Shown: positions 16,661 through 23,694 of the stretch, piece by piece
Layout: each line of letters opens with the position of its first letter
Position numbering within the stretch: the stretch's first letter is position 1
Assembly (NCBI RefSeq): GCF_001509485.1
Contig: NZ_LLZI01000146.1
Location: forward strand, 1-64,000
Reading direction: 5' to 3'
Source: Streptomyces sp. NRRL F-4489
GTDB lineage: Bacteria; Actinomycetota; Actinomycetes; Streptomycetales; Streptomycetaceae
DNA: 64,000 nt
Position numbers and translations under genes: made by a program
The notes under the pieces: model-generated
Told to the model about the DNA's origin: nothing
The model's database searches: none
The model's input: only the letters and a program-made list of their open reading frames with translations

Positions 16661-17761
16661 ATGACGTCCATGAGCGAAGGTGCGGTGCTGCACCTCAAGG
16701 GGAGGGTCCTCGTCGGACCGCACGACGTCCGCGACGAGCTGTGGGTCGTCGGCGGCCGGGTCACCTTCGAGCGCCCGGCCCTGGCACGCGATGCCACGAC
16801 GGTCACCGGCTGGATCCTGCCGGGCCTGGTCGACGCCCACTGCCACGTCGGCCTCGACGCGCACGGCCCGGTGGACGCCGCCACCAGCGAGAAGCAGGCG
16901 CTCACCGACCGCGACGCCGGCACCCTGCTGATCCGGGACGCCGGCTCGCCCTCGGACACCCGCTGGATCGACGACCGCGCCGACCTGCCGCGGATCATCC
17001 GGGCCGGCCGCCATATCGCCCGCACCAGGCGCTACATCCGCAACTACGCGCACGAGATCGAGCCGGCCGACCTCGTCGCCTACGTCGCCCAGGAGGCCCG
17101 CCGCGGCGACGGCTGGGTCAAGCTCGTCGGCGACTGGATCGACCGCTCGGTCGGAGACCTGGCCGCCTGCTGGCCGCCCGGCGAGGTGGCCGCCGCGATC
17201 GCCGAGGCGCACCGGCTCGGCGCCCGGGTCACCGCCCACTGCTTCGCCGAGGAGACCCTCGCGCCGCTGGTCGAGGCCGGGATCGACTGCATCGAGCACG
17301 CCACCGGCCTGACCGAGGACACCATCCCGCTCTTCGCCGAGCGGCAGGTGGCCATCGTCCCCACGCTCGTCAACATCGCCACCTTCCCGGACCTCGCGGC
17401 CGGCGGCGAGGCGAAGTTCCCGCGCTGGGCGGACCATATGCGCCGGCTGCACGCCCGCCGCTACGACACCGTGCGGGCCGCCTACGACGCCGGCGTCCCG
17501 ATCTACGCGGGCACCGACGCCGGCGGCTCGCTGCCGCACGGACTGGTCGCCGACGAGGTCGCCGAACTGATGAAGGCCGGCCTGCCCGCCGAGGCGGCGC
17601 TGTCCGCGACGACCTGGGGCGCCCGCGAATGGCTCGGCCGCCCCGGCCTCACCGAGGGCGCCCCCGCCGACCTCGTCGTCTACGAGGCCGATCCGCGCGC
17701 CGATGTCCGCGTGCTGGCGGCGCCGCGGCTGGTGGTGCTGCGGGGGCGGGTCGTGGGGTGA
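16661..17761 (+). CDS. Amidohydrolase family protein
   Basis: A 366-residue metal-dependent hydrolase from ATG 16661 (ATG 16670 is an alternative). The TIM-barrel metal motif is LPGLVDAHCHVGLD. Further candidate ligands are the Lys in GWVKLVGDW, His in VTAHCFAEET, His in CIEHATGL and Asp in YAGTDAGGSLPH. The N- and C-terminal beta-sandwich (LHLKGRVLVG and ADLVVYEADPRAD) is typical of the imidazolonepropionase/prolidase-like branch. Substrate unknown. It faces away from ectABCD and shares its promoter region, but a role in ectoine metabolism is not shown. Confidence 0.92.
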   Translation: MTSMSEGAVLHLKGRVLVGPHDVRDELWVVGGRVTFERPALARDATTVTGWILPGLVDAHCHVGLDAHGPVDAATSEKQALTDRDAGTLLIRDAGSPSDTRWIDDRADLPRIIRAGRHIARTRRYIRNYAHEIEPADLVAYVAQEARRGDGWVKLVGDWIDRSVGDLAACWPPGEVAAAIAEAHRLGARVTAHCFAEETLAPLVEAGIDCIEHATGLTEDTIPLFAERQVAIVPTLVNIATFPDLAAGGEAKFPRWADHMRRLHARRYDTVRAAYDAGVPIYAGTDAGGSLPHGLVADEVAELMKAGLPAEAALSATTWGAREWLGRPGLTEGAPADLVVYEADPRADVRVLAAPRLVVLRGRVVG

Positions 17762-18014
17762 CCTCGCGGCCCGGCCGGGTCTGCCGGGCCCGCCCCGCCC
17801 CCGTACGGACGTGGCGGAAAAACACCCCTGTGACGGACGAGCCGGAGCGATTCGAATAAAGCGCCGGAAACCACCCTTTGGAGTGAACTCACCTCGGGTG
17901 GCCGCCCGTTCACCCATTGTGCGTACACGATGTGCGGGTCGAGGCCGTCGGTCCGCGTGATGTCCCCCATTGGCGCGGCCGGCGGCTCCATCTCACCGTG
18001 GGGGTTCCACACAC

Positions 18015-19028
18015 GTGTCCACCAGTTCCGCCGGCACCACCGGCATGACCGGACGGATCGGCGCCGCCCTGGCCGCCGCCGTCCTGACGGCCGGTCCCGC
18101 CGTCGTCCTCGCCGCCGCACCCGCCGCGTACGCCGCCGACGCCAACGACGGCCGTACGCACGGCACTTCGGGAGCGGTGGTGCTGCGCACCGCCCTGGAC
18201 GTCGGCCTGCTCGACAAGACCCTGGACGTCCCCGTCCGGGCCGTCCTCAACGAGGTCCACGCCCCGGCCTCCGCGCAGAAGACCGCGCTCACCGTCCGCC
18301 TGGACGGCATCGACGGCGGACGCCCGGTCAGCCTGCTGCGCGCCGACGCCGCCACCGCCCGGGCCACCGCCGACCGGCACACCACCGAGGGCTACGCCAA
18401 CCTCGTCCGGGCCACCGTCCGGCTGCCCGGCCTCCCGGGCACCCCGCTGGCCCAGGTCCAGCAGGCCACCGCCCGCGCCGTGTGCACCGCCGGGCAGCGC
18501 CCGCGCGCCGAGGCCCAGGTGCTCGGCGACGTCGTGGTGCTGGGCAAGCGCGTGGCGCTGCGCGCGGGCGGCACCACCGAGGTCAAGGTCCCCGGCGTCG
18601 GCGACGTCCGGCTCGACCTCTCGCAGCACAGCACCACCGCCACCGGCGCCGCCGCCACCGCGCTGCGCCTGCGGGTCTCGGTCAACCCGCTGAAGCTCAA
18701 CGTCGCGGAGGTGCACGGCGAGGTCACCCTCGTCCAGGCCACCTGCACCGCACCGCACGGCGGCACCCCGGCCCCCGGCACGCCGAGCCCGTCGCACTCC
18801 CCGGCCCCGCCGCACCGGCCCGGCTCGGGCGGCCAGAGCGGCGGCACCCAGGTGAACGACCACGGCGGCGGCCCGCGCCCGGCCACCGACCAGCACCTGG
18901 CCGAGACCGGCGGCAGTTCCGCCACGCCGTATCTGGCCGGGGGCGCCGCCCTGCTGGTCGCCGGGGGCGCGGGGGCGCTGGGGTACGCCCGGCACCGCCG
19001 TAACGCCGCCGCGAACGGCCGCGGCTGA
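18015..19028 (+). CDS. SCO1860-type LAETG-anchored surface protein
   Basis: A 337-residue secreted protein read from GTG 18015; ATG 18045 is an alternative. The N-terminus is a signal peptide ending near AAPAAYA. Residues about 50-245 form a conserved actinobacterial domain (VVLRTALDVGLLDKTLDVP, RLDGIDGGRPVS, VSVNPLKLNVAEVHGEVTL). A Pro/Gly/Ser/His-rich spacer leads to the sorting signal LAETGG, a hydrophobic segment and RHRR at the tail. LAETG is a class E sortase signal; no class E sortase lies nearby. The domain function is unknown. Two strong hairpins follow. Confidence 0.92.
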   Translation: MSTSSAGTTGMTGRIGAALAAAVLTAGPAVVLAAAPAAYAADANDGRTHGTSGAVVLRTALDVGLLDKTLDVPVRAVLNEVHAPASAQKTALTVRLDGIDGGRPVSLLRADAATARATADRHTTEGYANLVRATVRLPGLPGTPLAQVQQATARAVCTAGQRPRAEAQVLGDVVVLGKRVALRAGGTTEVKVPGVGDVRLDLSQHSTTATGAAATALRLRVSVNPLKLNVAEVHGEVTLVQATCTAPHGGTPAPGTPSPSHSPAPPHRPGSGGQSGGTQVNDHGGGPRPATDQHLAETGGSSATPYLAGGAALLVAGGAGALGYARHRRNAAANGRG

Positions 19029-19037
19029 CGGTCCGTC

Positions 19038-19080
19038 CTGGGGTGTGCCCGGTGCCGCTCGGCCGTACGGCACACCCCAG
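19038..19080. terminator. First hairpin of a tandem terminator between SCO1860-like gene and cobC
   Basis: Perfect 12-bp stem (arms 19038-19049 and 19069-19080) with a 19-nt loop, directly after the stop of the LAETG protein gene and facing the end of the cobalamin operon. Confidence 0.65.
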
Positions 19081-19116
19081 CCCGCCGGCCCCGGCGTACG
19101 CCCCGGGGCCGGCGGG
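19081..19116. terminator. Second hairpin of the tandem terminator
   Basis: Perfect 14-bp GC stem (arms 19081-19094 and 19103-19116) with an 8-nt loop, immediately next to the first hairpin. The pair separates two convergent transcription units, one of them the cobalamin operon of about 9.3 kb. Confidence 0.7.
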
Positions 19117-19133
19117 GTCTGTCCTACGGGCCC

Positions 19134-20216
19134 CTAGCGTTCGCCCGCCCCCGCCAGCACCTCCGCCAGCGCGGCCGTGAAGCGGTCCGTCGTCGCCCGG
19201 TCCCGGACGGCCAGGCGGAGCCAGTCCGGGCCGAGGCCCGGGAAGGTGTCGCCGCGGCGGACCGCGAAGCCGCGGGCCCGGAGGGCGGCGCGGACCGCCG
19301 CCGCGCCGGGCAGGTGGACGAGCACGAACGGGCCCGCCGCCGGGCCGGCCACCGCCACCTCCGGGAAGGCCGCCAGCCGGGCCAGCAGATGGGCCCGGTC
19401 GGCGGCGATCTCCTCGGCCGCGGCGGCCGCCTCGGCCAGCGCCGCCGGCCCGCAGCACGCCTCCGCGGCGGCCAGCGCGGGACTGGACACCGGCCACAGC
19501 GGCTGCGCCCGCTCCAGCGCGGCCACGGTCTCCTCGCCGGCCAGTACGTAGCCGATCCGCAGCCCCGCCAGCCCCCAGGTCTTGGTGAGGCTGCGCAGCA
19601 CCACCAGCCCCGGCAGCTCACCGGCCCGCCCGGCCAGCGACTCGCGCTCCCCGGGCACCGCGTCCATGAACGCCTCGTCCACCACCAGCGTGCGGCCCGG
19701 CCGCGCCAGCGCCGCCACCGCGCCCGCCGGATGCAGTACCGACGTGGGGTTGGTGGGGTTGCCGACGACCACCAGATCCGCGTCGTCCGGCACCGCCGCC
19801 GGGTCCAGCCGGAAGCCGTCCCCTTCGGTCAGCAGCACCCGCCCGACGTCGTACCCGGCGTCCCGCAGCGCCGCCTCCGGCTCGGTGAACTGCGGGTGCA
19901 CCACCACCGGCCGCCGGGCCCGGACCGCCCGCGCCAGCAGCACGAACGCCTCCGCGGCGCCCGCCGTCAGCAGCACCCGCCCCTCGGGCAGCCCGTGCCG
20001 GACGGCCACCGCCCGGCGCGCCGCCCGGCCGTCCGGATACGCCGCGAGCCCGTCCAGCGACGCGGCGATCCGGGCCTTGAGCCAGGCCGGCGGCGTGCCC
20101 GTCCGGACGTTGACCGCCAGGTCCGTCAGCTCCGCCGGATCCGCGCCGCGCACCTCGGCGTCCCCGTGGTGCCGCAGATCCGGCTCCGGTACCCGCACCG
20201 TCCCCGTTCCGCTCAT
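19134..20216 (-). CDS. cobC: CobC-like PLP-dependent aminotransferase/decarboxylase (Rv2231c family)
   Basis: A 360-residue fold-type I PLP enzyme from ATG 20216, overlapping the upstream stop as ATGA. Motifs are LAVNVRTGTPPAWL, LLTAGAAEAFVLLARAV, DLVVVGNPTNPTSVLHP, LVVDEAFMDAVPGE and Schiff-base Lys in VLRSLTKTWGLAGLRIGY. It resembles histidinol-phosphate aminotransferase, but position at the end of the cobalamin operon supports CobC/CobD, which provides (R)-1-amino-2-propanol O-phosphate from threonine phosphate. The exact reaction is inferred from context. Confidence 0.9.
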   Translation of the reverse strand: MSGTGTVRVPEPDLRHHGDAEVRGADPAELTDLAVNVRTGTPPAWLKARIAASLDGLAAYPDGRAARRAVAVRHGLPEGRVLLTAGAAEAFVLLARAVRARRPVVVHPQFTEPEAALRDAGYDVGRVLLTEGDGFRLDPAAVPDDADLVVVGNPTNPTSVLHPAGAVAALARPGRTLVVDEAFMDAVPGERESLAGRAGELPGLVVLRSLTKTWGLAGLRIGYVLAGEETVAALERAQPLWPVSSPALAAAEACCGPAALAEAAAAAEEIAADRAHLLARLAAFPEVAVAGPAAGPFVLVHLPGAAAVRAALRARGFAVRRGDTFPGLGPDWLRLAVRDRATTDRFTAALAEVLAGAGER

Positions 20217-21643
20217 GCCCGCTCCCCGGCCGCCACCGGCGCCGCCACCGACCGGTAGCGCTCCCAGACCACCTCGGCCAGCTCCGGCGCCGCCCCGACC
20301 GGTTCGGCGACCCCCACCTCGGCGTCCGGGTGGGCCGCCGCCCAGCCCTCGGCCTGCATGCGCAGCCGCTCCAGCAGGTCGCCGGCGAAGAAGAAGTACG
20401 GCAGCACGACCGTCCGGGCCGGGCCGGGCGCGCCGGGCGCCGCGGCGGCCAGTATCCGGCACCGGTCCAGCCCGGCCGGTACGTCCGGCGCGGCCAGCGT
20501 CACGAACGCGGTCTCCACCGCGGCGAACCCGCGCCCCTCCCACAACAGCCGCGCCGCGCGGGCCACTTCGGCGTTGGCGTGCGGATCGGCCGCGCCCCGC
20601 CCGACCAGCAGCACGGTGGTCCGCGCCCGGTCGCCGGGCCGCCGGGCGCCGCCGCCCAGCGCCTCGTCCAGCCGCCGCTCCAGCACCGCCAGCAGCCGCG
20701 GATCGGGGCCCGGTTCGGGCGCGCAGCGCGCGGTCAGGCCCGGGTGCGCCGCGGTGGCCGCGGCCAGCGCGTCCGGCAGGGCCTCCGGCAGCGGGCCGGC
20801 CGGCGCGAGCAGCAGCGGTACGGCGACGAGGCGGTCCGCGCCGCGCGCGGCCAGTTCACCGACCGCGCCGGACAGCGGCAGCGGCGACGCCGGGGCGCCG
20901 AAGAACCCGCCGGCCACCGGCACGTCGGGGTGCCGTTCGGCGAGCCGGCGCACCAGCGCGCGCACGGCGTCCGCGGCCCCTTCGTGACGGGTGCCGTGGC
21001 CGGCGACGAGCAGTGCGGGAGGGGAGGTCACGATGTCTCCTAGGGGACCGGTGATGTCGCTGCCGGCGGCCGGGCCGCCGGTATGGGCCGCCCGCCGCCG
21101 GGCCGCGCCGGGGCGCGGCGGGCCGGGGGAGGGGACGACGATAGCGGCACCCGCCGCGGGGAGTGCGGGCGCGCCCGCCGTACCGGAGGTAAGGGCGGCG
21201 GCGTCCGGCCTGTCCGGTTCCGCCGGGGCCGCCAGCGCGCAGGTCGCCGCGCCCGGCCGCCCCGGCGGCGCGGAGACCCGCTTGCCGGCGACCAGCCGCG
21301 CGCCCGGCCCGGCGGCCAGCAGCGCGGCCGCCTCCGCGACGCTCGGGGTGCCCACCGCGGCCCGGACGGCGGCGGACGGCGCCGGGACCCGTACGGCCGC
21401 CAGCCGCCCGGCCGGGTACGCCCACAGCGGCACCCCCAACTCCCGTGCGGCGCCCAGGAGTCCGGGCTCACCGGCCTTCGCGGCGACGGTGGCCAGCCCG
21501 GCCAGCGCACCGGGCTCCGCGCCCGCCGCCGCCAGCGCCGCGGCGATCAGCTCGACCACCTCCGCCGCCGGCACCCCGCGGCGCGCGCCCACCCCCGCGA
21601 CCAGCGCCGCCGGGCTCACCGGGCCGGCCGGCTCACCGGGCAC
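20213..21643 (-). CDS. cbiX: CobE domain joined in frame to CbiX-type sirohydrochlorin chelatase
   Basis: One uninterrupted frame of 476 codons from GTG 21643, whose start overlaps the cobB stop by 11 nt. Residues about 10-136 are a CobE / CbiG C-terminal domain (VAGVGARRGVPAAEVVELI, LATVAAKAGEPGLLGAARE, AVGTPSVAEAAALLA). Residues 137-204 are a Pro/Ala/Gly-rich stretch. From residue 205 comes a CbiX/SirB-like chelatase: LLVAGHGTRHEG with the catalytic His, VLLVGRGAADPHANAEVARA and VVLPYFFFAG. The chelatase inserts a metal into sirohydrochlorin. There is no stop codon between the parts. An internal GTG (21031) with a good Shine-Dalgarno could also yield a separate 272-residue chelatase. Confidence 0.85.
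   Translation of the reverse strand: MPGEPAGPVSPAALVAGVGARRGVPAAEVVELIAAALAAAGAEPGALAGLATVAAKAGEPGLLGAARELGVPLWAYPAGRLAAVRVPAPSAAVRAAVGTPSVAEAAALLAAGPGARLVAGKRVSAPPGRPGAATCALAAPAEPDRPDAAALTSGTAGAPALPAAGAAIVVPSPGPPRPGAARRRAAHTGGPAAGSDITGPLGDIVTSPPALLVAGHGTRHEGAADAVRALVRRLAERHPDVPVAGGFFGAPASPLPLSGAVGELAARGADRLVAVPLLLAPAGPLPEALPDALAAATAAHPGLTARCAPEPGPDPRLLAVLERRLDEALGGGARRPGDRARTTVLLVGRGAADPHANAEVARAARLLWEGRGFAAVETAFVTLAAPDVPAGLDRCRILAAAAPGAPGPARTVVLPYFFFAGDLLERLRMQAEGWAAAHPDAEVGVAEPVGAAPELAEVVWERYRSVAAPVAAGERA
21029..21041 (-). promoter_or_regulatory. Internal Shine-Dalgarno and GTG start for the CbiX chelatase
   Basis: On the coding strand AGGAGA (21041-21036) precedes GTG 21031-21029 by 4 nt. 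The GTG begins VTSPPALLVAGHGTR, exactly where free-standing sirohydrochlorin chelatases begin. This suggests that a separate chelatase is made from within the fused frame, alone or together with the CobE-CbiX fusion. Confidence 0.7.
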
Positions 21644-23027
21644 CGCCCCCGGCCGGCTCCGGCCGCCGGGCCGCGCCGGCCACCAGCCGGGCCGCCGCGG
21701 ACGGCTCCGCCGCCCAGTGCAGATGCAGATACGAGGCGTGCACCCCGCCGGACACGAAGCCCTCCACCCCGCGCCGGGGGTGCGTCACGCCCCACGCCGG
21801 GGACGGACCCGCGCCCGGCTCCAGCACGGTCCGGTGGAACTCGTGGCCGCGCACCCGGGTCCCGGCCGCCGCCAGCGCGTTGTCCGCCAGCGCCACCGCC
21901 TCGCGGTAGCCCAGCGTCAGCCGCTCGGTCATCCGGCCGTCGGCGGGCAGCACCCCGCACATCGGCTTCCCGTCCAGCGAACGGGACAGGTACAGCAGCC
22001 CGGCGCACTCGGCGGACACCGGCGCCCCGGACGCCGCCAGCCGGGCCACCTCGGCCCGCAGCGGCGCGTTCGCCGACAGCTCCGGCGCGTACACCTCGGG
22101 GAAACCGCCGCCGATCACCAGCCCGCGGGTCCCGGCCGGCAGCCGCTCGTCGCGCAGCGGATCGAACGGCACCACCTCGGCGCCCGCCGCGGCCAGCAGC
22201 TCGGCGTGCTCGGCGTAGGTGAAGGTGAACGCGGGCCCGCCGGCCACCGCCACCACCGGCCGCCCGCCGCCCCCGGCCGCCGGCGCCACCGCCGCGGCGG
22301 GGTCCCACGGCCGGTCCGGCAGCTCCGGCACGCTCCGGGCCAGCGCCAGCAGCGCTTCCAGATCGCACCCCTCGCGCACCCGCGCGGCCAGCGCCCGTAC
22401 GGACTCCAGGGCCTCGGCGCGGCGTTCGGCGACCGGCACCAGGCCCAGGTGCCGGGACGGGGTCCGGGCCAGCTCCGTACGGCGCAGCGCGCCGAGGACC
22501 GGCACCCCGGAGGACTCCATGGCGTCCCGCAGCAGCTCCTCGTGGCGGTCCGAGCCGACCTTGTTGAGGATCACCCCGGCCAGCCGGACCTCCGGGTCCC
22601 AGGAGGCGAAGCCGTGCACCAGCGCGGCCACCGACCGGGACTGCGAGGAGGCGTCCACCACGAGCACCACCGGTGCCCGCAGCAGCTTCGCCACCTGCGC
22701 CGTGGAGGCCAGTTCGCCGCGCCCGGAGGCGCCGTCGAACAGCCCCATCACGCCCTCGACCAGCGCCAGGTCCGCGCCCGCCGCCCCGTGCAGGAACAGC
22801 GGCGCGATCCGCTCCGGACCGCACAGGAAGGCGTCCAGATTGCGGCCCGGCCGGCCGGTGGCCAGCGCGTGGTAGCCGGGGTCGATGTAGTCCGGCCCCA
22901 CCTTGTGCGGCGAGACCGTAAGGCCCGCCTCGGCGAACGCCGCCATCAGGCCGGTCGCCACCGTGGTCTTCCCCGCGCCGGACGACGGCGCGGCGATCAC
23001 CAGCCGGGGCACCCCACCCGTGCTCAT
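21633..23027 (-). CDS. cobB: Cobyrinate a,c-diamide synthase
   Basis: A 464-residue enzyme that amidates the a and c carboxylates of (hydrogeno)cobyrinate using ATP and glutamine. N-terminal LVIAAPSSGAGKTTVATGLM is the ATP-binding loop. DYIDPGYHALATGRPGRNLD and LVEGVMGLFDG are CobB hallmarks. The C-terminal glutaminase domain has the nucleophile Cys in VSAECAGLLYLS. ATG 23027 is the start. It follows cobO by 67 bp, a gap filled with GTTCACC repeats, and overlaps the CobE frame. Length is normal. Confidence 0.96.
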   Translation of the reverse strand: MSTGGVPRLVIAAPSSGAGKTTVATGLMAAFAEAGLTVSPHKVGPDYIDPGYHALATGRPGRNLDAFLCGPERIAPLFLHGAAGADLALVEGVMGLFDGASGRGELASTAQVAKLLRAPVVLVVDASSQSRSVAALVHGFASWDPEVRLAGVILNKVGSDRHEELLRDAMESSGVPVLGALRRTELARTPSRHLGLVPVAERRAEALESVRALAARVREGCDLEALLALARSVPELPDRPWDPAAAVAPAAGGGGRPVVAVAGGPAFTFTYAEHAELLAAAGAEVVPFDPLRDERLPAGTRGLVIGGGFPEVYAPELSANAPLRAEVARLAASGAPVSAECAGLLYLSRSLDGKPMCGVLPADGRMTERLTLGYREAVALADNALAAAGTRVRGHEFHRTVLEPGAGPSPAWGVTHPRRGVEGFVSGGVHASYLHLHWAAEPSAAARLVAGAARRPEPAGGGAR

Positions 23028-23041
23028 CGCGCGCTCTTCCC

Positions 23042-23099
23042 GTTCACCATCCGCCGTTCACCATCCGCCGTTCACCTGCCGCCGTTCCCGCCGTTCACC
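23042..23099. repeat. Short tandem repeats carrying GTTCACC between cobO and cobB
   Basis: GTTCACC occurs on the plus strand at 23042, 23056, 23070 and 23093, with a degenerate copy GTTCCCG at 23084. The first three copies and the degenerate one are spaced 14 bp within the unit GTTCACCATCCGCC; the last copy overlaps the cobO stop codon. The heptamer equals the PHO-box core, but the spacing is not the 11 bp of PHO boxes and the orientation is opposite to the genes. Probably a simple-sequence repeat. Confidence 0.75.
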
Positions 23100-23694
23100 A
23101 CTCGATGCCCCGCTGGCCCTTCTGGCCCGCGTCCATCGGGTGCTTGACCTTCGTCATGTCCGTCACCAGGTCCGCGTAGTCCAGCAGCGGCTGCGGCGCG
23201 CCGCGCCCGGTGATGACCACGTGCTGCGCCCCGGGGCGGTCCCGCAGCACCGCGACGACCTCCTCGGCGTCCACCCAGCCCCACTTCAGCGGGTACGCGA
23301 ACTCGTCCAGCACCAGCAGCTTGTACGTCTCCGCGGCCAGATCCCGCTTGACCTGCTCCCAGCCCTCCCGGGCCGCCTCCTCGTTGCTGAACTGCGAGTC
23401 GCGCTGCACCCAGGACCAGCCCTCGCCCATCTTGTGCCAGTCGACCGTGCCGCCCTCCCCGGAGGCGCCGAGCACCTTCAGCGCGCGCTCCTCGCCGACC
23501 TTCCACTTCGCCGACTTCACGAACTGGAACACCCCGACCGGCCAGCCCTGGTTCCAGGCGCGCAGCGCCAGACCGAAGGCGGCGGTCGACTTGCCCTTGC
23601 CCTCGCCGGTGTGCACCAGCACCAGCGGGCGGTTGCGGCGCTGGCGGGTGGTGAGCCCGTCGTCCGGTACGACGCTCGGCTGTCCCTGCGGCAT
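23095..23694 (-). CDS. cobO: Cob(I)yrinic acid a,c-diamide adenosyltransferase
   Basis: A 199-residue CobA/CobO-type adenosyltransferase from ATG 23694. It transfers the 5'-deoxyadenosyl group of ATP to Co(I) of the corrinoid. The unusual P-loop HTGEGKGKSTAAFG, FQFVKSAKWKVGEERAL, WHKMGEGWSW and LLVLDEFAYPLKWGWVDAEE are all family motifs. Its ATG overlaps the TAA of the chelatase gene (TAATG), so translation is coupled. Cytoplasmic; full length. Confidence 0.96.
   Translation of the reverse strand: MPQGQPSVVPDDGLTTRQRRNRPLVLVHTGEGKGKSTAAFGLALRAWNQGWPVGVFQFVKSAKWKVGEERALKVLGASGEGGTVDWHKMGEGWSWVQRDSQFSNEEAAREGWEQVKRDLAAETYKLLVLDEFAYPLKWGWVDAEEVVAVLRDRPGAQHVVITGRGAPQPLLDYADLVTDMTKVKHPMDAGQKGQRGIEW

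Noticed and set aside
23042..23099. Reading the GTTCACC array as a true PHO box
   Set aside because: Unit spacing is 14 bp rather than 11, orientation is opposite to the genes, and the last copy is part of the cobO stop; kept only as a repeat.
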